A stretch of DNA of 64,000 nucleotides from Lentimonas sp. CC4 (GTDB taxonomy: Bacteria > Verrucomicrobiota > Verrucomicrobiia > Opitutales > Coraliomargaritaceae), in contig NZ_CACVBO010000001.1 of assembly GCF_902728235.1 (NCBI RefSeq), positions 2,814,001-2,878,000 of the forward strand. Direction: 5' to 3'. A program made the position numbers and the translations under genes. Within the stretch, counting starts at the first letter, position 1; each line of letters begins with the position of its first letter. The notes under the pieces are model-generated. The model was not told the DNA's origin, ran no database searches, and was given only the letters and a program-made list of their open reading frames with translations. This document shows positions 27,295 to 34,454 of the stretch, piece by piece.

Positions 27295-27421
27295 ACGCAG
27301 AGAACACTTTATCTCGCGGCCCTGCGGCAATGCTAAAATACATCGATTAGTCGTTAATCCCCAAAAGGTCGGGGCCCCAGGAAGTCGCACGGAGCGATTT
27401 TCGTCCGACAACTCACTCAGT

Positions 27422-27661
27422 TTATTGCTTAGCTGCGGCCTCGGCCGCTAGCTCAGCCTCGAACTCGGCCTCCTCTTTTGCGATCATACCTTCTTCAGTT
27501 TTATAGAAGGCTTCTAAGGCAGCTGCTTCTTCGGCTGCCTTCGCCGCGGCCTTTTGAGCTTCAAGTTTTTCAACTTTTGCCTCCTCGCGAGCTCTGCGCT
27601 TATCTATTTTTTTCTGCTCTCTATCGCGTCGTTTCTGATCTTTGCTCGGTGTGAAGGCCAT
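27422..27661 (-). CDS. Small charged coiled-coil protein
   Basis: A 79-residue protein of mostly lysine, glutamate and alanine. The N-terminal third is strongly basic (KDQKRRDREQKKIDKRRARE) and the rest alternates AK and AE repeats, predicting one long helix. No domain is recognised. Basic-alanine proteins like this occur as small nucleic-acid or ribosome-associated proteins, but that is only an analogy. It lies upstream of the 26797 gene on the same strand, 127 bp away. Confidence 0.6.
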   Translation of the reverse strand: MAFTPSKDQKRRDREQKKIDKRRAREEAKVEKLEAQKAAAKAAEEAAALEAFYKTEEGMIAKEEAEFEAELAAEAAAKQ

Positions 27662-27918
27662 GGTGTATCTTTTTGAAGTTCTTGTGGCAGATGAATCCTG
27701 CTCGATGTAGTGACGGGAGCCGTCATACCGTGTCGGCCGTCTAAAACAAGCGAAAAGAAGAATCGGGCAAAAAATGTGAAGAAAATGGTATCTATGCGGC
27801 AGACCAGAACCGTCCGTTAGTCGAGCTGGTGGAGCCGAAAAGGGACATACTGTATTGGCCTGTGATTGGTGGGCGAGTCTCTGCAGTCACTCAGTTACAT
27901 GAAACCTATGCTCTGATG

Positions 27919-28365
27919 TCATGCCCGCGTGATCTGGAGTCGTTTCGGCCGTGAGCGTCTGTGTCGTATGAGCTGTAAGCTCGCGATCACAGCAAAGAGA
28001 AGGGCGATGCCGACGAGCTTGTTCGCTGGGTGTGTTCGTGCAAAGAATTCTATATACAGCCCCGTCAACATCGTGCCGAGTAATAAGCCGTTCGCCAGCC
28101 ACAGGAGCCATGCTTTATCTTTTATGAGTAAGACGATGCCGACGATGAGGGCAGCCATGATGGCTAGTTCCATGTATCCAGTAAATAGCATGAATGGCAC
28201 TGGGTCTAATCCTAGCTTAGGACTGAAGTCAGCGAAGCCCTTTACGCTGATCGCATTGTGTGTGATTTTTGGGTATGCAAAGTAGAGCAGCATGGCTGCA
28301 CTCAGTAGAGTGAAGGGCAGGTCTACAATGTAGAGTGATTTTCGGCTGATGTCTTTCATTTTCAT
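27919..28365 (-). CDS. DoxX-like small membrane protein
   Basis: Four-helix inner-membrane protein of the DoxX-like group, 148 residues from MKMKDISRKSL (28365); MKDISRK at 28359 is equally possible. Helix 1 is FTLLSAAMLLYFAYPKI, followed by a periplasmic loop containing the LGLDPVPFMLFTGYMELA segment and two further hydrophobic hairpins, ending in a basic tail (RHRRSRPKRLQ). Function unknown; DoxX relatives are linked with redox or terminal oxidase systems in other organisms. It is divergent from another DoxX-like gene at 28477. Confidence 0.65.
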   Translation of the reverse strand: MKMKDISRKSLYIVDLPFTLLSAAMLLYFAYPKITHNAISVKGFADFSPKLGLDPVPFMLFTGYMELAIMAALIVGIVLLIKDKAWLLWLANGLLLGTMLTGLYIEFFARTHPANKLVGIALLFAVIASLQLIRHRRSRPKRLQITRA

Positions 28366-28476
28366 GAGAGCCGTAGGGATCGAGGATATTCCAACCCACT
28401 GAGTCGTGCCCGAATCCAACCAAAGCAAACTAGCTGCTTCGTTTGCTTTGGCAGAGAAAGCAGTATGATAGCAATT

Positions 28477-28878
28477 ATGAAAAAATTAACGAACTCACAA
28501 CTGGCTTACCATGGTCTGCGTATCGCATTTGGTATTAGTTTTATGGTGCATGGTGCAGTCCGTTTTTCGGATCTCTCAGGTTTCGCCACGAAGATGGCCG
28601 GGCAATTTGAATCCTCGATACTCGCTGGATTTCCCGCGTTGAGCTTTGCTTACATCATCCCATTTGCGGAGGCCTTGATTGGGCTCGCTCTGTTGATCGG
28701 TAGCAAGTGTGTGCGTTGGGGAGCCTTTGCCGGTTGCTTACTTATGGCGGGAATCATGTTTGGCACCTGCATGCTCCAAAAGTGGGAACTTTTAACCTCC
28801 CAGTTGCTGCATCTATATTTGTTCTACATCATCCTGAACAATCCAAACACTGCGGATGTGTCAGGAAAGTCTGCTTAA
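28477..28878 (+). CDS. DoxX family protein
   Basis: Four-helix membrane protein of the DoxX family, 133 residues from MKKLTNSQLAYHGLRIAFGI (28477). Family features are LRIAFGISFMVHGAVRF in helix 1 (with the HG pair), the FATKMAGQFESS loop, and AYIIPFAEALIGLALLIG with the proline-glutamate typical of DoxX helix 2. It may be the partner of the divergent DoxX-like gene at 27919. A strong hairpin follows at 28892-28917. Confidence 0.78.
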   Translation: MKKLTNSQLAYHGLRIAFGISFMVHGAVRFSDLSGFATKMAGQFESSILAGFPALSFAYIIPFAEALIGLALLIGSKCVRWGAFAGCLLMAGIMFGTCMLQKWELLTSQLLHLYLFYIILNNPNTADVSGKSA

Positions 28879-28891
28879 TCTGTAATACAAA

Positions 28892-28917
28892 GGGGGCATG
28901 GTATGAACCATGCCCCC
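28892..28917. terminator. Hairpin between convergent genes
   Basis: GGGGGCATGG-TATGAA-CCATGCCCCC, a perfect 10-bp G/C-rich stem, lies between the DoxX gene and the convergent lipoprotein gene. T-runs on either side are weak, so it is best called a probable bidirectional terminator. Confidence 0.7.
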
Positions 28918-28941
28918 TGTAAAGTTGTATTCTGATTGAGT

Positions 28942-29775
28942 CTACTCTGCTGCGGGAATCGGGTCGAAGAAGCGGGCTCCTTCGGGGGGCGACATGTTCG
29001 TGCTACCTCGCTCGATAAAGGCGACATCGCTCACATCTGTGTAGCGCATCTGCTCTCCAATGACTCCGTCCGACATCGCGTATGTGATGTGTCCACCTGC
29101 GATTTTTAGACCACCCACGTCCTGCAGGTTATCTAGAGAGATAAACTTTTCTACGGGGATACCGCCCTTGAAGACGAGCGGATTGGTGACGGTGTAATAG
29201 GTTCCTCGAACTAGTTTGGTTTCGGGATCGATGAGTAATACATAGTAATCATCCGGAGACTCGCCGGCACTTGAGTCATAGGTGAGTTTGACTTGGCTGT
29301 AGTCTTTGCCTTCAAAACGTTTTGTTTCCTCGAGCAGTTCAAAGGTGATCTGGTCGTCATCAAAAACAAAAGGAATGCCGAGGAAGTAGGTCGGTGTCAG
29401 CGTCCAGAACTGAACCGGAGGCATGAACGTGGCATCGGCCGGATATATCCAGTAACGGCCGTCTGCGGCTCGTCCAAAGGACGTGTCACTGTTAGGGACT
29501 GTGTGGACGGCAGCAAAACTCACAGGATCGACGATCTGGATGGAGTCGACAGTCGAGTCGCGATCTGTCATGTGATAGGTCCAGCGGAATTTGAACAGGC
29601 CGTTGTTACGCCACTTTTCAATACCACCGTGGGCATTGATCGATTCTAAGACGAGTTCTTTGCCTGGGCTGATTACTACGGCGGCTTCGTTATTGGAACT
29701 TGCGGGTTTGCAGGCGCCCAGTGCGAGCAGTGTGCTGAGGGCGGTGATCGTTGATAGTGTCTTTAGTTGTTTCAT
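28942..29775 (-). CDS. DUF6503-like lipoprotein
   Basis: Lipoprotein with a lipobox LALGAC (C22) after a short signal peptide. The mature protein begins with a low-complexity linker and then a beta-rich fold of the LolA/outer-membrane lipoprotein sorting type: ISPGKELVLESINAHGGIEKWRNNGLFKFRW, RADGRYWIYPADATFMPPVQFW-like segments and YYVLLIDPETKLVRGTYY. I associate this with the DUF6503 family, common in Bacteroidota. Possible role in handling lipophilic ligands or protein export at the outer membrane is inference. It is followed, across the hairpin, by convergent DoxX. Confidence 0.65.
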   Translation of the reverse strand: MKQLKTLSTITALSTLLALGACKPASSNNEAAVVISPGKELVLESINAHGGIEKWRNNGLFKFRWTYHMTDRDSTVDSIQIVDPVSFAAVHTVPNSDTSFGRAADGRYWIYPADATFMPPVQFWTLTPTYFLGIPFVFDDDQITFELLEETKRFEGKDYSQVKLTYDSSAGESPDDYYVLLIDPETKLVRGTYYTVTNPLVFKGGIPVEKFISLDNLQDVGGLKIAGGHITYAMSDGVIGEQMRYTDVSDVAFIERGSTNMSPPEGARFFDPIPAAE

Positions 29776-29865
29776 AGCTGAGATGGTTACGCAGTTCGTA
29801 GTTCGGAAATATTACGGACTGCACATGACGGTGGATGAAGTGCTTTTAGTTTGCGAATGGTTGGA

Positions 29866-30396
29866 TTACTGCCCGTAGGTTCCGCGAATAGGATAGTTGT
29901 TTTCCTGGATCCAAATAACTGTATCTAGCACCTCTTTGAGGTCGGAGCGGTTGAATGGAGTGTTGGACTGATCAATCAATTGAATTTTTCCTTCAGTATT
30001 AATCGCGAACAGTGCGGGCTCTGGGAAAAGATGGTCGACTTCATCCGCGGAACGAGGTTCTGAAATCCAGAGACCGAGGCGTTGCATTTGTTCGAGACTC
30101 AGACCATAGGCAACCTCAAGGTCGAGCGCTTCAGCCAGAACCATGGCTTCTGCCTGCCCAGCGGAGTCAGCAGAGGCCACGATGATCTCCGCTTTTGCTT
30201 CGAGGAATTTAGCTTTGAAAGCACTTAGTTGCTTCAAATACTTGTGGCAGATCGGGCAGTGGAGGCCACGGTAGATGAAAACAAGTCGCCAGTTTTGCGA
30301 GTCGTCTGCTTTTCCGAGCGTGGCCTTGCCGCCTCCGACGAGTGAAAGTGTGATTTCTGGAAGGATCCCTCCTGAGTCTAGTTTTTGTGATGCCAT
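29866..30396 (-). CDS. AhpC/TSA family peroxiredoxin-like protein
   Basis: Thioredoxin-fold protein of 176 residues without a signal peptide. The active-site stretch is IYRGLHCPICHKYLKQL with C47 and C50, a CxxC arrangement as seen in peroxiredoxin-like redoxins, preceded by the β-strand WRLVFIYRG. Later EIIVASADSAGQAEAM and EPALFAINTEGKIQLID match the AhpC/TSA fold. It probably reduces peroxides or disulfides in the cytosol. It lies 30 bp downstream of the 30427 gene in the same orientation. Confidence 0.82.
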   Translation of the reverse strand: MASQKLDSGGILPEITLSLVGGGKATLGKADDSQNWRLVFIYRGLHCPICHKYLKQLSAFKAKFLEAKAEIIVASADSAGQAEAMVLAEALDLEVAYGLSLEQMQRLGLWISEPRSADEVDHLFPEPALFAINTEGKIQLIDQSNTPFNRSDLKEVLDTVIWIQENNYPIRGTYGQ

Positions 30397-30426
30397 CTGT
30401 TTTGGTTTTATTTGATAAATTGAATT

Positions 30427-31275
30427 TTAGTTCGGGACTTCTTCGAGGCCTAGCAACTTGCGTTTGCTTGCATCTTTAAGGTGTTTTTCGGACCAGTATT
30501 CGGAATTCATTAGTCGGTGTGTGAGTGTTGCATGGGTCACTCCGGCAGGTTCGTGCTCTTCCCAGCCACGAATAATGTGTGGGAATTTCGTATCGAAATG
30601 GATGACGAGTTTACGCCCTAGCTTGGGGTATTCGACCGTGTAGGAGGATTGCTTTTTGCCTTCTTTCAGCCTGGCCAATGCATCTTGTGGTTCGATGGGG
30701 ATGAGCATCCATCGGGTGAGGATCGCTCCTGGGACGAGTTGTAGTTTGCCGACTGGTAGGCTCATGGGGTCGAGGCGTAGCCGAGTCCACAATTCATCTT
30801 CCAGCCAATAATCTCCCAGCGTAAAGTCCTGATCACCGTCTTTTTGGAAATAGGAGCGGAGCTCAATATCCCAGCCAGTCTGAGTTTTACCAATTTGTTG
30901 GAACACCTGTCCGCACCAGTCTTGGATGCTTGTGTTTGTTTTGAGCGCATGCGGGTAGCGTTCCATGTCGATTGGTTGAAAGGTGCTCGTCATCACTCGG
31001 TAGGTATAGATGCCAGTGTTGAACGCTCTTTGTGCGTTTAGCTTAAGTATGTCGGTGCTGGAGCCGGTCCCGAATTCGTGTTTAACATGCTGATCGACAA
31101 GAAAAGGCTCGGTGACAAATATGAGTTCTGCATGACCCGGGTGTGATTCGCCGTAGCGCATTTGTTTGAGCTCGTAGCGGTTGATTTCGGCACCAGAAAA
31201 CCAAAACTCGCGCACCTGTGCATTCGCTTGATTGAGTGCAAAAAGAGAGAGTAGTGTGATTTGAAGTAAGCGCAT
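30427..31275 (-). CDS. Secreted protein of a Bacteroidota-associated family
   Basis: Exported protein with signal peptide residues 1-19 (LNQANA-Q). Segments such as FWFSGAEINRYELKQMRYGE, HAELIFVTEPFLVDQHVK, LKLNAQRAFNTGIYTYRVMTS, DWCGQVFQQI and LEDELWTRLRLDPMSLPVG resemble a conserved secreted protein family that I recall from Bacteroidota, where it is sometimes mislabelled as a Maf septum inhibitor. There are no enzyme motifs that I recognise. The gene for a peroxiredoxin-like protein follows 30 bp downstream. Function is unknown; the family match is from memory and should be treated as moderate. Confidence 0.6.
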   Translation of the reverse strand: MRLLQITLLSLFALNQANAQVREFWFSGAEINRYELKQMRYGESHPGHAELIFVTEPFLVDQHVKHEFGTGSSTDILKLNAQRAFNTGIYTYRVMTSTFQPIDMERYPHALKTNTSIQDWCGQVFQQIGKTQTGWDIELRSYFQKDGDQDFTLGDYWLEDELWTRLRLDPMSLPVGKLQLVPGAILTRWMLIPIEPQDALARLKEGKKQSSYTVEYPKLGRKLVIHFDTKFPHIIRGWEEHEPAGVTHATLTHRLMNSEYWSEKHLKDASKRKLLGLEEVPN

Positions 31276-31606
31276 GTTGGTCAGATTAAATAGAGGCTGA
31301 ATTCATTTCAATTGTGCTGATTCTATTCAGCAATTTAGTGTTAGAGACGTTCAGAGGAGTATTATTCTTAAAAATGTTCAGATTCGTCCGTTTAGTATCT
31401 CTTTGATCGAATGCATCGTCGGCATGGGTAAGCCATCGCGCGCCTTGCATCTTAATCGGACCTCGCGCATTCGGGCCTTGGCTAAGGAGAGCTACTGCAC
31501 AGATCGTGCCTCAAAGCTTGAATTCTCCTCCTGTGATATGAACAAATTTGGTTCTTATCTGTGCTTTGGCCTTTTGTATCTTTCTAGATATGGTTCACTT
31601 CACGGT
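31276..31606. other. Intergenic region, 331 bp, no gene seen
   Basis: Divergent spacer between the 30427 gene and ridA. The ridA frame is open from 31403 but its upstream 68 codons look unlike any RidA protein and hold several cysteines, so I treat them as noncoding. Nothing else recognisable. Confidence 0.5.
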
Positions 31607-31960
31607 ATGAGCATTGAGCGACAAGAAACAAAGCAGCGTATGAGCCGTATCGTTATTCATAATGATACCGTCTATTTGTGTGGGCAAGTGTGTGCTGACG
31701 CCACCAAAGACATCTCTGAACAGACTGAGACCATGCTTGAGAAAGTGGATGCGCTGCTACTGCAAGCAGGCTCGGATCGTGAGCACATGCTCTCGGCAAC
31801 CATCTACGTGCGAGATATGAAAGATTTCGGCGCTATGAATGCAGTCTGGGATGATTGGGTGCCTGAAGGTTGTGCGCCCGCACGCGCCTGTGTGGAAGCA
31901 CGTATGGCACGTGCTGAACTGCTCGTTGAGATCTCAGTCATTGCCGCAGTCAAGCAGTGA
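31607..31960 (+). CDS. RidA/YjgF family enamine/imine deaminase
   Basis: Small cytosolic protein that typically hydrolyses reactive enamine/imine intermediates such as 2-aminoacrylate. From [21 protein letters not shown] (31607) it has 117 residues, close to the usual 120-130. Motifs seen are [40 protein letters not shown] and the substrate-binding arginine region [23 protein letters not shown] neighbour of other amino-acid genes is absent here; it stands alone. Confidence 0.88.
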   Translation: MSIERQETKQRMSRIVIHNDTVYLCGQVCADATKDISEQTETMLEKVDALLLQAGSDREHMLSATIYVRDMKDFGAMNAVWDDWVPEGCAPARACVEARMARAELLVEISVIAAVKQ

Positions 31961-32366
31961 TCCTGGCAGTGTCGCTATCCTGATGCTCGCCTGCGGGCAC
32001 CCGATTCTTTGGTCAGTCCATATTGACCTCTTTGCGACGCCAGACTGGCAGGCATTCACGTGACGGTAACGCCGCCGTTAACGCCGATCCCTCTCGCGTA
32101 GCGGTTGTAAAAAAAATCCGAGCCAAGGAAAGATAAAGCACTTGCCCAGAGTAACCGCAGTAGACTCGCTCGAATCCATATCCAGACGGAGCTGGTCAAC
32201 CCCAGTTACGTCTCCAAAAAAAACGACAGCCTCTTAGACCGAACATCACTCAGGCGGGGTTGCCGGTCCGCTGGTGTTCAGGGTGCAGCATTCGTTGTAA
32301 TTCGCCCTAGAGTGCCGGACGCTTCGTTATCCCCAGTGGTGCCTGATGCCAGATTCTATTCGTCGA
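31961..32366. other. Intergenic region, 406 bp, no gene seen
   Basis: Spacer between convergent ridA and the 32367 membrane protein. It contains two A-runs (32109-32116 and 32217-32224) and a short palindromic piece TAACGCCGCCGTTA (about 32070), but no frame resembling a gene on either strand. Composition differs from neighbouring spacers, so it may hold decayed sequence. Confidence 0.45.
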
Positions 32367-33233
32367 CTAATTTTGCATCTTTAGCACTTGATCGGGTGCT
32401 CGAAATACTTGCTCTGCGACTTCTTCCATTTGGCTGTAAGGTTCGCCAGTTGCAAAGCTGAGGTAGATGTAGTAGGTGATGACTATATAGAAACTGTTAA
32501 TACTGCCTAGTAAGGTTGTGGTGACCCAGTCTGCTGTTTGGTTTGGGAGTTTAAGGATGGAATGCAGGAAAACGAAGAGACCGACATTCACTACTATAAA
32601 GCCGGCTAAATAAGCTTGCTGGAGTAAGAATATTTTTAACGTGGCTCCCTCCGTCACACGATTACAGAGGTTGATTGCTTTAAATGCTCCAACTCCTTCA
32701 CCGATCACAATGACTTCTATAAAACTATAGCGTAGCGAAAGATAGAGCGTGAAGTAAGCAATCGCAGGGATGATGACTTTTCCATACATCGGTAAGATAT
32801 GGCCGTATCGGCTGGTAAACCAGGTCATGATCAAGACCGGCACCAAAATGATGCACTGCGCTACGATTCGGCTCAAAAGAACGGATCCGCAGCGGGTTAG
32901 CGTGGTTCGAGCCACTTTCATAAAACTAGGGTGATGGCCGTTTGAAATTGCTAAGCAGGTGCTAATGCAGCATGCGATCCATATAGATGCTGGGATGTAT
33001 AGGATGCTTAGCACCATACTATAGAATAGGGTGAGTGACATGTAGTTTTCCTCAAAACCACAGAGGCTAAATACGAACCAGATACAGGTGTCATAGAGTG
33101 GATTCGCCAGTCCACATTCAAAAAACACGAAGCTAAATGGCAGGACGAAAAAAAGAGAAAATACCGCCAGAAATGAAGCACTTTGTAGATATAGGCGGAA
33201 GCCTTGGACTAAAGTATAAAAGAAATATCCCAC
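32367..33233 (-). CDS. Polytopic membrane protein of unknown function
   Basis: I do not recognise the family. 288 residues with about six hydrophobic segments (FLAVFSLFFVLPFSFVFF, LTLFYSMVLSILYIPASIWI, IVAQCIILVPVLIMTW, VIIPAIAYFTLYLSL, QQAYLAGFIVVNVGLFVFL, and the segment near LLGSINSFYIVITYYIYL). The architecture, with a short cytosolic amphipathic section around VVIGEGVGAFKAINLCNRVTE, resembles the broad YciC/DUF975-like membrane-protein group, but this is only a shape comparison. It is unusually rich in phenylalanine and cysteine in the first half. It converges on ridA. Confidence 0.6.
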   Translation of the reverse strand: MGYFFYTLVQGFRLYLQSASFLAVFSLFFVLPFSFVFFECGLANPLYDTCIWFVFSLCGFEENYMSLTLFYSMVLSILYIPASIWIACCISTCLAISNGHHPSFMKVARTTLTRCGSVLLSRIVAQCIILVPVLIMTWFTSRYGHILPMYGKVIIPAIAYFTLYLSLRYSFIEVIVIGEGVGAFKAINLCNRVTEGATLKIFLLQQAYLAGFIVVNVGLFVFLHSILKLPNQTADWVTTTLLGSINSFYIVITYYIYLSFATGEPYSQMEEVAEQVFRAPDQVLKMQN

Positions 33234-33633
33234 AGCGCTAAGTCAAACGGTCATAGGACGATTGCCAAGACAATGCGTGAGTTCAATTTGTTTTTTATAC
33301 CTTACTGTTTAGTCTGAGCGATATCCCTAGGGCATGCGTCAGGTTCTCTATACGTGGCACTCGTGTGCGTAGTGACTTTAGTTTGACACTATTGTTTGAT
33401 CAATAGCTAGGAGTGGAGTGGGGTGCTGTTTGCTTATTCGTGTGATTGATGGGCGTTTTCGTGTTCTAGGTTTGAACGATGTCGATGTCTACTTGCCACT
33501 TATTATGGAACTGTAAAAAATGCTATAAACGGGTTGTTGAATTGATAATATAGGTTTATTTCATACATAGTATACGTGGTTTCAGTTTAATGCTGAGGTT
33601 CCTTTACGACTCCCCCAAAAAAAAGTTCGATTG
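33234..33633. other. Intergenic region, 400 bp, AT-rich
   Basis: Divergent spacer between the 32367 membrane protein and the 33634 secreted protein. AT-rich, with candidate -10 sequences such as GATAATATAGG near 33541-33553, but I cannot choose a promoter. No gene seen. Confidence 0.45.
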
Positions 33634-34248
33634 ATGACATTCAAAGCCGCCTGCTCACTATTCGCTTTATTTGCCACTCAGTTTCTAAGTGCTGAGGTGA
33701 TTGCTGATTACAGTGCAGATTTCAGCCTTAAGAAGCTCAAGCCAGGTTGGGCTTACCAGTGGAATCCTGAAAATGTGAATATCGACCAGCAAGACCAATA
33801 CATAGATTTAGAGGTTGTTAAAAACTACTATGCTGTGGATGCCGACTATCCTCCTTCAAAGAAGCAAAACAAAGATGCCCCTCATCCAGATGGTAAGTGG
33901 CTCACTGCGAGGCGAAACTCGGTGTCTTGTGGTTATGGAACCATTGAATCTCAGGATCAACTAAATCACTACGTTATCCTCTCCTACACTGTGCAGCCTG
34001 GTGAAGCTGGCTCAGGGAGAATCATTAACAGTGAGGTTCTCCGAAAGAATGAGACTGGTAGCAATGAAATTAGGATCTATGTGAATGATCGGCTCATCGG
34101 GACAGATATTTTAAAGGGAGTGGGCAAGCAGGCATTTAATGTCGAACTTGGGCTGTTGGAAGTGAGCGACACCGTTTATTTGGCACTTGGTCCGAATGGT
34201 AAGAGAGCCGGCGCTGTGAATATTACCTTCCAAATTGATACCGAGTAG
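33634..34248 (+). CDS. Secreted beta-sandwich protein of unknown function
   Basis: An exported protein, 204 residues from MTFKAACSLFALFATQFLSAEV (33634); a TTG three bases upstream is also in frame. Signal peptide residues 1-19. The mature part is beta-rich (EVIADYSADFSLKKLKPGWAYQWNP, HYVILSYTVQPGEAGSGRI, NEIRIYVNDRLIGTDIL, TVYLALGPNGKRAGAVNITFQID) and looks like a lectin/concanavalin-like or carbohydrate-binding sandwich, in keeping with similar domains in planctomycete-verrucomicrobial secreted proteins. No catalytic motif seen. It stands alone; nrdJ converges on it. Confidence 0.65.
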   Translation: MTFKAACSLFALFATQFLSAEVIADYSADFSLKKLKPGWAYQWNPENVNIDQQDQYIDLEVVKNYYAVDADYPPSKKQNKDAPHPDGKWLTARRNSVSCGYGTIESQDQLNHYVILSYTVQPGEAGSGRIINSEVLRKNETGSNEIRIYVNDRLIGTDILKGVGKQAFNVELGLLEVSDTVYLALGPNGKRAGAVNITFQIDTE

Positions 34249-34406
34249 TTACGCCATATCGATTCAGATAGTGATGACTGCGATATAGGCATTCCTGCCT
34301 GTTGCGTGTGCTATAAGTGACTCACTCCGACGGGATAGAAATGAGTGTCTGTTTCACTATGCAAATATGCCTAGGTGAGGTTTTCACTTTTGATTGTAAG
34401 ATTGAA

Positions 34407-34441
34407 CAAAAAAAACGGGCGACTCGAATGAGTCGCCCGTT
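34407..34441 (-). terminator. Rho-independent terminator after nrdJ
   Basis: On the minus strand CGGGCGACTC-ATTC-GAGTCGCCCG forms a perfect 10-bp stem followed by eight Ts, 14 bp after the nrdJ stop. Confidence 0.92.
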
Positions 34442-34454
34442 GTCGTTGGGTTGA

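Noticed and set aside
31403-31606. Upstream in-frame extension of ridA
   Set aside because: The 68 extra codons do not match RidA proteins, which begin close to the ATG at 31607.
32060-32100. Integron attC-like palindrome
   Set aside because: Only a short TAACGCCGCCGTTA palindrome is present, with no core sites, cassette genes or integrase.
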